From NCBI GenBank assembly GCA_963920525.1, contig OY986440.1:18173536-18237535 (forward strand): DNA of 64,000 nt, in the 5' to 3' direction. Origin of the DNA: Dichetophora obliterata (taxonomy: Eukaryota; Arthropoda; Insecta; Diptera; Sciomyzidae). Below, piece after piece: positions 56,439 through 64,000 of this stretch. Made by a program: the position numbers and the translations under genes. The notes beneath the pieces are model-generated. The model was not told the origin of the DNA and did not search any database. It saw only the letters and a program-made list of their open reading frames with translations. Numbering within the stretch: position 1 is the first letter of the stretch; the number at the start of each line of letters is the position of its first letter.

Positions 56439-57899
56439 GTAAGTAAAAAAGTGCCTTATATACATATAAAAATATATTTATCTAGAATTGCATGACATAC
56501 ATACATACATCTACACATATATTTTCGTTAGACACATTGATGGATCAGAATTGTGGTTGTAAGTTCAGTGCAGTGAACGAAATTTTACCTAACGTTGCGT
56601 TCGTTAAGGTACTAAAGCGTTGATTTGAGAGAACTGAACATTAATGTTGTGTAATATTCATTACGGCGCTCATTATTCGGTTGCATTCAAGTTTGCATAC
56701 TTGAACATAAACATTTTTATTCCGTAGCATATGTTACACTATATAACCGTATGAGAAGCGTTGTTTGAGAGACTGAGAAAGTGGAGCAACAACCATTTTA
56801 TTTGTTTTCAAGCACATGTAGCCAAGGTTGCCAGTTTTTCAAAAATACCCTTTGCCCTATTTTTCATGGGATTTTTCGTCGAAAAATCCCGTTATCCTAT
56901 TTTCCATTGGATTTTACCCTTTTGGGGATTTTGTTTCCCGGAATCCCGTGATGTGGGATTTTTATTTTTTTATTTTTGGACCTATTAAGCTTGTTAGACT
57001 ATAATTTTATAGTTGGAAGAGCTAGTAGGGTCAAGTACACCATATCAAGGGCACTATCCTGAGACACAAAATGAGAGAGAGTAGCCTACTTGAAAATATC
57101 GTATCCCGTATGTGTTCAGTAGTTTGAACGCATACATTATAACAATGCGTTTGTGTGCCATGCTGTTGAACGTTACATAATAATAATGTTTATGTTCGTC
57201 TCCACACATATACGCGCCCCCGAACAAAAATTCATGCCATGTGAGGCACATTAAAATATCGTTCGGTAAATTTTCGTTCGCTGGTTGAATGATCAAAATT
57301 CTAGATAAAGAGTCCTAAAACGTTTTTTTTTAATATTATCAATTCCATAAAAACTTATAACAAATTTATGCAAAACTAGTACTAAAAATTGTCATCCTCA
57401 ACTTTCTTCTAAAATCCACAATTTCGAGCACTATAAATCATTATAACTTTTAACTCCTACCTTAGCTAAGGAGACGGTGTGACATATCAACCCATAATTT
57501 TGAAATTAATGTAATAAATCAATGTTTGAAATCAATTCGAAATTTTAAATTTTAATATTCCCAGTGCTGCCATAAGATTTCCAAAAAAACAAACCATTAG
57601 GGGAGCTATAGTACTCAAAAATGTTGAAAAATTTAAAAAAAAGTGAAAAGTTGTTTCACTCTGAAAAAAAATATTCCCCTAAAATCCTCTTTTTGCCTTC
57701 TTACAGGAAAAAATTGCACAAACATAATTTCATAAAATCGGTCCACCCTAATGTATATGGTATAATACTCGTATTCATCGACTACCATCAATGTGGTATA
57801 ACAAAAAAGGACGTTAGGGAAGTCAAGACAAAACGTTCGCAAATGAAGAAGAGAAAGATTCACTAAGACAATCCAACTCATTCGGCTCGCGATACGACG
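56439..57899. other. Non-coding (Cadps intron), nothing recognised
   Basis: Contains a (CATA)n run at about 56497-56512 and a GGGATTTT/CCCG-rich patch at 56860-56970 with inverted words, perhaps a decayed MITE. Confidence 0.4.
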
Positions 57900-58140
57900 A
57901 TACGGTAAATTGAAGGAATTCGTTCCCCGCCTACGATCCAATTCTTCAGATCTGGCATCCAGTGACTATTTCCTGTTTACCAGATTAAAAGCATGGCTCT
58001 CTGGCAACAAAATTTACTCAAATGATGAGGACATCGAAGTGTTAAAGGACTGTTACTATAAATACATTGTTCTAGATGGAGATTATGTAACAAAAATAGG
58101 TTTTTTCATTGTCAGTCCGAAGGCTTTTCAGCCCATGTAG
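57900..58140 (+). pseudogene. mariner transposase C-terminal relic
   Basis: Frame reads KEFVPRLRSNSSDLASSDYF, LFTRLKAWLSGNKIYSNDED and ends with a GDYVTK tail. This is the C-terminus of a mariner transposase (SPDLAPSDYFLFxxLKxWLxGxxFxSNEE...GDYVEK), including the third catalytic Asp position (SDYF). The N-terminal and central parts are not recognisable upstream. A different subfamily from the mariner in intron 4, judging by divergence. Confidence 0.7.
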
Positions 58141-58270
58141 TAAGTCTAATCGCTGAATAATTGTGTAAAAAAATGCGTTCCTGTTATACTCTTATTATTG
58201 AATAATTTACATGATTGCAACACCTGGCCAGTGTTGAATTTTTAGTACCAAGCATAGTGACGACTACCTA

Positions 58271-58668
58271 CTAGGGCTTTCAATCCCAGGCTCCCGAGGC
58301 CATTTATTGTCCCAAACTCTTAATCCCGGATTCCAAACTCTTAATCCCGGTATTTTATTCATAAGAAAATCGTCTTGGTGTCGTCTCATAAACTTTTGAG
58401 TGTTTGAATATTTTAAGTATAAATAACGATTACGTTTGGATTTCTATTTAAAAATGAGAAAAAAAAAATAATATGCAATTACTTTTGCCAAAACGCAGAA
58501 ATTGAGAAAAAGTTATTATCGGTCCCTGCTTTTAATGCAGCTAAATACCATTATTTTAAATTTTTATCATTTCGGGATCCCAAAATCTACCTGGGTGTTG
58601 GGATCAAGAAGTTAAAATCCCCAAATCCCGGGATTTGCCAAAACCCTTCAGGATTGAAAACCCTACTG
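58271..58668. mobile_element. MITE, ends AGGGCTTTCAATCC
   Basis: Left CTAGGGCTTTCAATCCCAGG, right (reverse complement) AGGGTTTTCAATCCTGAAG. Flanks ACTACCTA and ACTGCCTA could be an 8-bp duplication with one change, fitting hAT. Interior repeats TTAATCCCGG. Confidence 0.6.
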
Positions 58669-59105
58669 CCTACACATACGTATAAATTGGTTTTTTCCTT
58701 ATTTTTTGTAGAAAGTTATTTGATGTTATGCAAACTTAACCCTGTTGTAATGCCTACTCACCCATAAACCTAGTTTTTCAGGCTGAAAAATGGATAATTT
58801 ATTAGTCAGGTTTTTTTTAAGTTAAAGAAAACACTCATCCTAACCAAAATTTTTTAAAATCGGTCCTGCCAATCCAAAGATTAACTGTCGTCCCAGTTTG
58901 TTTTAAGGACTCGACGTTGATGCCTTCTATTATTCAAATTAAAAATTCGCTTGCTACGGTTATAGAACTATTTTCCAAAAAATCAGAAAAAACAATTTTT
59001 TCAATAATATATCGTTATTTGACATATTGACAATTTTAAAATCTTGCAAAACAGCAAGTTTTTGAATAGGGCTAGGTAAACGGACATATAAGGATACATT
59101 ATATG
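58669..59105. other. Non-coding stretch, nothing recognised
   Basis: No gene or element end. Confidence 0.4.
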
Positions 59106-59327
59106 TAGGGCTGCCAGGTCCCGATCTCCACGCGGATTGTCCCGATTTTGCGAAGACCTCACGCGGGACGCCAAATGTCCCGGTTCCTGAAAAACAATTT
59201 TATTTTGTAATATTTTCACTATTTTTTAAAAATACTTCCTACGTTTTTATTTCTTCATGACTAAATTTGTACAGATTTTTCTGTATACTTTTCAAGCAAC
59301 CGAACTTACTTACTTACTTAGTTGGCG

Positions 59328-62282
59328 CTACAACCGTATGTCGGTCTTGGCCTCATCTAAGAATTTGCGCCAGCCATTTCTGTCTTTCGTTTGCTGGCGC
59401 CAGTTGAAAATTCCAAGCTTCGTCAGGTTGTCCTCTACTTGGTCTTTCCAACGAAGATGCGGTCGTCCTCTTCTGCGTTGACCGCCGCTGGGTACCGAAT
59501 CGAATGTTTTCTTCACTGGAGCATCGTCTTTCATGCGCTGAACATGACCAAGCCAGCGAAGCCGCTCGATTTTAATGCGCTTGACTATGTCAATGTCAGC
59601 GTACAGCTCATACAGTTCATCATTCCACCGTATTCGGTACTCGCCATTGACGCAGATTGGTCCGTAGATCTTACGAAGAATCTTTCTCTCGAATGTTCCT
59701 AAAGTCTTTTCATCTAAGCTGCTCAGCGTCCAGGTTTGTGATGCGTAAAGTAGGACGGGCATGATGAGCGATTTATAGAGCGTGATTTTCGTTCGTCGAG
59801 AGAGGGCTCTGCTTCTCAATTGCCTACTGAGCCCAAAGTAACACCTGTTGGCAAGAGTTATTCTTCGTTTGATCTCAATGCTGATGTCGTTGGTTGAATT
59901 AATGCTGGATCCCAGATAAACGAAGTTCTTCACAACCTCGAAGGAGGTATTGTCAACGGTAACGTGGGTTCCAAGACGCTGGAACTGTTTGTTTGTTGAC
60001 ACTAAGTATTTCGTCTTATCTGCATTCACTGACAGACCCATTCGACTTGACTCTCTTTCTAATCTGGAAAAAGCTGCACTGACAGACCCATTCGACTTGA
60101 CTCTCTTTCTAATCTGGAAAAAGCTGCACTGACTTCGCGCGTATTATGGCCAATGATATCGATTTCATCAGCATACGCAAGCAGCATAACACTCTTGTAG
60201 AATATTGTGCCACTACGTCTCAGATCAGCAGCTCGGATGATCTTTTCCATCATCAGGTTGAAAAAGTCGCACGATAAGGAGGTGATTCCTGTGAGGAATC
60301 TGAGGTGAGTCTGAAACCTCATTTGGTAATAAATGGTGGGGAGAGGTCCTTCCCGATTTTAACTGCGCTGCTGGTGTTGCTCAGTGTCATCCTGCAAAGT
60401 CGTATTAGTTTTGCAGGAATACCAAATTCAGACATGGTGGAGTACAGGTGCTTCCTTATTGGGCTGTCGAAGGCGGCTTTGTAGTCGACAAAAAGATGGT
60501 GGGTGTCGACTTGTTTTTCTTGAGTCTTCTCCAAGATTTGTCGTAGCGTGAAAATCTGGTAGATGGTGGACTTTCTGCGGTAATTGGCACAGATAGTGGG
60601 ATCGCCTTTTTTGTGGATTAGGCAGAGCACACTGAGATTCCAATCATTCGGAATGCATTTTTCCGACCATATTCTGCATAGAAGCTCGTGAATGCATTTA
60701 AGTAGAGCTTCGCCTCCGTTTTTAAACAGCTCAGCAGGTAAGCCATCAGCTCCCGCGGCTTTGTTATTTTTAAGCCGAGCTATAGCTGTCAGAACTTCAT
60801 CATAGTCGGGCAGCGGAACCTCGACGCTGTCATCCGCAATTGGGGTTTCCGGAATATCATCTCTATTGGCGGGATTGTTGTCAGCGTCGCCATTTAGAAG
60901 CTTAGAGAAGTGTTCCCTCCATAACGTCAGTGTACTCTGGACATCTATCACTAGATTCCCGTTTTCATCCTTGCAGGAAGAGGCACCGGTTTTAAAACCA
61001 TCGGCAAGGCGTCTTATTTTTTCGAAAAATTTTCGGGCCTCATTCCTGTCACCATACATCTCAATCTTCTCCTGTTCGCGCTTTTCTGCCTCTCTTTTTT
61101 TCCGCCTGAAAATATGTCTCTCTTCCCTCCTCTTTTCTTTGTATCGCTCCTTAGCAGCGCGCTTTACAACCGGATGCAGGGTGGCTTTGTAGGCGGCGTC
61201 TTTTTCTGCAGTGGCGTCGCGACACTCCTGGTCGTACCACTGGTTTCGGCGAGGGCGTTGGTAGCCAATCACCTCTTCAGCAGCCGCACGCATGGAGTTG
61301 GAAATGTGTGTCCACTGCGCGCATATATCATCGATTGGAGGAGTGCTTTGAAGCAGGAGTGAGAGTCGAGTGGCGAAAGCATCGGCTGTCTGTTTCGATT
61401 GCAGCTTGTCGACGTCTAGCTTTCTCTGTGTAGGGTTGCGTGTATTCTTAGCTGCGCACAGACGTGTACGGATCTTGGCTGCAACAAGATAGTGATCCGA
61501 GTCAATGTTTGCGAAACGGATCGTGCGTACATCCAGTACACTGGAAGAGTGCCTTCCGTCGATCAAAACGTGATCAATTTGATTTTTTGTTTTTTGATCA
61601 GGGGACATCCAGGTGGCTTTATGAATATTGAGATGCTTGAATCTAGTGCTACTTACAACCATGTTTCGTGCTGCGGCGAAGTCAATCAGCCTCATTCCGT
61701 TATCGGAGGTGTTGTCGTGGAGGCTGAACTTTCCGACTGTTGGACCAAAAATATTTTCCTTGCCCACCTTAGCGTTGAAGTCACCAAGCACGATTTTTAC
61801 GTCGTGGCAAATTTCCTTGATCTCATCGTCCTTGTCTTCTGTCGGAGCGTGCGCACATATTAGGCTTATATTGAAAAATCTAACCTTGATGCGGATTATG
61901 GCAAGTCGTTCGTTGACAGGTGTGAATCGCAGGACGTGGGGCCGTAGTCTCTTGCCAACTACAAATCCGCATCAAACTCGTGCTTCTCCGCATGGCCGCT
62001 GTAGTAGATATCACAGGGTGCATGCCGAATGCAACCCTGTCCCTTCCATCGCATTTCTTGGATAGCAGTGATATCAGCTTTGTATTTTTCCAAGACATCA
62101 GTCAGTTGGATAGAGGCACCTTCCCAATTAAGTGTTCGGACATTCCAGGTGCATATCCGTAAATCATTATCAGTTTTTCGTTTGCGGTAGTCGTCATCAG
62201 ATTTGGGGATAATTTTTCTTCTTTTCTTATTTGTTTTCATTGAAATTGGTTTTTTTGGGTGGGCTTCAAACCCGACGCACAA
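59328..62282 (-). pseudogene. RTE endonuclease-reverse transcriptase ORF, broken
   Basis: One long polyprotein in pieces. First, an AP-like endonuclease: LRICTWNVRTLNWEG, ADITAIQEMRWKG, LGDFNAKVGKENIFG, NQIDHVLIDGR and SDHYLVAAK. Then the reverse transcriptase: NNKAAGADGLPAELFKNGGE, HHLFVDYKAAFDSP, the active-site segment LLAYADEIDIIGHN, and a C-terminal region with MPVLLYASQTWTL and ERLRWLGHVQRMKDD. Such proteins are often annotated as craniofacial development protein 2-like. Breaks: a frameshift near 61960, an apparent deletion in the RT fingers at CANYR/RKSTIYQIF (about 60570), a shift near 60320, and a 50-bp duplication at 60023-60122. The second catalytic Asp of YADD is Glu. Inactive. 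Confidence 0.85.
60023..60122. repeat. Exact 50-bp tandem duplication inside the RTE ORF
   Basis: Two identical 50-bp units (each starting about ACTGACAGACCCATTCGACT and ending AAAAAGCTGC). 50 is not a multiple of 3, so the duplication shifts the frame of the RT domain. Identity of the units implies a recent event or an assembly artefact. Confidence 0.95.
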
Positions 62283-63111
62283 CCTATTTTAAGCCTAGGG
62301 AGGCCCGCCGCTCAGATTAGCCGCCAAACTAACGGTTGTCAGTTTTGACGTTGCCCAGGAAACACTACGTGGAGGTTTGAGTCGACTTGAGGCGATTTCA
62401 CAAAGATTATCCTGGCCTCGCCAGGTTGAGACAGTCAGACATGTTACATTGTGCCATCGCCCCTAGTTTCCGAAGCAACCGAACAGTGCGTGAAATAAAG
62501 AAAAAGGGAGCAAATAAAACAATAACATCATTCTTTGTGGATATTGTTAATTTTGCTTTGCTCATTTTCACCCACGATGTTCGTTAAGTTCAACATATCG
62601 CATCCTTTTCTAGCAATCCAACATAGCATGAACGAAAGAAAACAAAACGAAAAAAACAATAAGTGCATTATGTAAAATACATTTGAAAATACAAATTTTG
62701 AATTTTCAGATATTAATATGGGTTAGTAAAAATATAAGTTTATTTTGTTTCTATATTCATTTATTTGAGTTCTCTGTCACTGACTTTTGTTTAAAATATA
62801 AAATTTCTTTTTTAAAGTTACATACAACTCGAAAAAAATCGATTTTCAGTAAACGTATTTAAAGTTTTTTTTTTTATTTGAGTCTCTGTCCCGATTTTTT
62901 GCTTATGTCCCGATTTTTTTTTTGTAAAATCCGGATTTTTAAAAAAAAAACCTGGCAGCCCTAATATCATATGTCAAAATAAAAATAAATGGTTTGGACG
63001 CTTTTTTTTGTTTGCATTTCCTACATGATTTTACAAAAGAGTAAAAAAATGATCTTGACCTTTATGTCAAAGAATATTATTGATTAGTGGGTTATACGCC
63101 ATAGAAAAGAC

Positions 63112-63332
63112 CTACAGCCCAATTCTGACAGATATTTCACTGGGAATGGGAAAAGGGAGTTTTCATTTTTAAGATAGCAGATATAGATATCACATTTTTT
63201 TAACACTCATGTAAATTGACGGTTGATGAACAAATTGGCATTAAAAATTTCCAAAATGTCTTTGAACTTTATCTTAAAAATTAAAACTCCTTTTTCCAAT
63301 TATCCGGGAAGAATCTCTCAGAATTGGGCTGC
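63112..63332. mobile_element. Inverted-repeat element, about 220 bp
   Basis: Left CAGCCCAATTCTGACAGATA and right complement (AGAATTGGGCTG), with GGAAAAGGGAGTTTT(C/A)A...TTTAAGATA paired to TATCTTAAAAATTAAAACTCC. Arms of about 65 bp. Non-coding. Confidence 0.6.
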
Positions 63333-63799
63333 TACTTTTCTTCTTGAAAAATTTACTTTTTAGAACAGTGAAAAAGTTCGAACGAAAATAAGTTATGATA
63401 TGCATATGTAGCTGCTGCCTTTTCTTTTGACGTGACCAAAACAAAAACCCTGAATAATTATAATAATTACTCAAAATCTCGAATGGACTCATTTTCGGCC
63501 AGCTAATCGTTTGGTACTAAACAGTTCCAGAGATATTCCCATTTTAATTTGTATTAGGGCAGTTCACGGGATTAGCCACGGGATTTGAAAAACAGATAAA
63601 AAGTAATTTTAAAAAAAGAAAAAGAATTCGTGTGCAAAAAATTGTCCAAAGGATTTAAAAAAAACAGTTTACTTAAATTTTTTATAAAAAGCTAATTTAT
63701 TTTATTTCTTTATATACATAAAGGATGAGAATATATATATATATAAGTATTTTCCTAAATGACCTCTATATTTATTATGTTGACTTTATATGATTTAAA

Positions 63800-63937
63800 T
63801 AAAAATTTTAAATGTTTGATAGTTTAAATCATACTTGATTTTAAATACAAATTCTAGTTGTTTGATAGTTTAAAATCGTTTATTGAGCTTAAGGTCAAAG
63901 TTAGAACAATTAATTGTTCTAACGAATCTTTCCAAAG

Positions 63938-63958
<21 letters not shown>
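63800..63958 (-). repeat. Dispersed repeat, copy 2, with AAC microsatellite
   Basis: Inverted copy of 3494-3645, including the same 22-bp palindrome (63901-63922). The AAC run (63941-63973) at its end may be a retroelement-like tail or a later expansion. Confidence 0.75.
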
Positions 63959-63973
<15 letters not shown>

Positions 63974-64000
63974 AGTTTTTTCAATATGAAAAGTAAAAAA

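Larger units (their letters stand above)
59306..62472 (-). mobile_element. RTE-clade LINE, structurally near full length
   Basis: Minus-strand element of 3167 bp. Its 3' end is a (TAAG)n tract (59306-59321), typical of RTE elements. A 12-bp duplication AAGCAACCGAAC lies at 59294-59305 and 62473-62484, marking both ends; the last base is ambiguous with the tail. It has a 5'UTR of about 190 bp, then one broken ORF (see the pseudogene entry). Its insertion in an older inverted-repeat element dates it as younger. Confidence 0.85.
59106..62963. mobile_element. AGGGCTGCCAGGT-ended element hosting the RTE insertion
   Basis: AGGGCTGCCAGGTCCCGAT at the left and its complement at the right (ACCTGGCAGCCCT), plus GTCCCGATTTT words near both ends. 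After removing the RTE and one duplication, about 680 bp remain. Possibly hAT-derived: 62387-62587 has a short open frame without recognised domain. A matching 8-bp duplication was not found. Confidence 0.55.
31119..64000 (+). other. Cadps: Cadps gene (CAPS/UNC-31 family), 5' half
   Basis: Host gene for the calcium-dependent activator protein for secretion, a cytosolic/peripheral membrane protein that primes dense-core vesicles for exocytosis together with SNAREs and PI(4,5)P2. Six exons, and probably a seventh microexon, encode roughly 565 residues: a low-complexity N-terminus, a charged [10 protein letters not shown] segment, then the strongly conserved region that precedes the C2 domain in this family. 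The C2, PH and Munc13-homology (MHD) domains must lie beyond the right edge. Introns are about 9.1, 3.2, 5.0, 1.6, 2.2 and 2.6 kb and are packed with mobile elements. No promoter could be assigned. In-frame splicing across every junction and lack of stops argue that this is a live gene. The family assignment rests on remembered human and Drosophila protein sequence, not a search. Confidence 0.93.
62964..64000. other. Non-coding right edge
   Basis: AT-rich, no gene. 63270-63310 and 63110-63180 share inverted words (CAGCCCAATTCTGA / TCAGAATTGGGCTG), a possible hairpin element of about 220 bp. The last 200 bp are a dispersed repeat. Confidence 0.45.

Noticed and set aside
60866..62162. Several + strand open frames of 80-145 codons
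   Set aside because: Antisense shadows of the RTE endonuclease/RT ORF.
1..64000. tRNA, rRNA, CRISPR arrays or bacterial-type operons
   Set aside because: No cloverleaf with B-box sequence, no rRNA-like sequence and no regularly spaced direct-repeat array was seen; gene structure is eukaryotic.

Overview
The window looks like nuclear DNA of a higher fly (Diptera). It is AT-rich, has intron-containing host coding sequence, and is full of transposable-element (TE) debris. The only host gene I can support is the 5' half of Cadps (the CAPS / UNC-31 family, calcium-dependent secretion activator) on the + strand. Its peptides are close to what I know of Drosophila Cadps and human CADPS. I lean to a tephritid-like fly on general character, but the sequence does not prove this.

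Layout. Positions 1-31118 contain no recognisable host exon and are a graveyard of DNA transposons: piggyBac-like, PIF/Harbinger-like, Tc1/mariner, hAT-like and Helitron-like pieces, and many short inverted-repeat elements (MITEs). From 31119 the Cadps coding exons appear: 31119-31510, about 40623-41100, 44292-44459, 49469-49644, 51203-51434 and 53593-53843. There is also a likely 15-bp microexon at 56424-56438. All internal junctions have GT/AG sites and keep the reading frame. The gene runs off the right edge: the C2, PH and Munc13-homology parts are not in the window.

The introns are filled with mobile elements. Intron 1 holds a BEL/Pao gag relic (minus strand), a hexanucleotide microsatellite and a Tc1-like relic. 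Intron 2 holds a second copy of the hAT-like element. Intron 3 holds a 3' fragment of an RNase H-bearing LINE. Intron 4 holds a mariner that is itself interrupted by a MITE. After 57 kb come a mariner relic and a structurally complete RTE-clade retrotransposon (59306-62472) with a 12-bp target-site duplication, sitting inside an older inverted-repeat element.

The most informative structures are nested insertions with readable target-site duplications. One is a three-level nest at 9816-12071 in which comparison with the second hAT-like copy shows the empty site of the innermost element. The candidate Cadps microexon is the most interesting host-gene observation. Nothing resembles a bacterial operon, CRISPR array, rRNA or tRNA.
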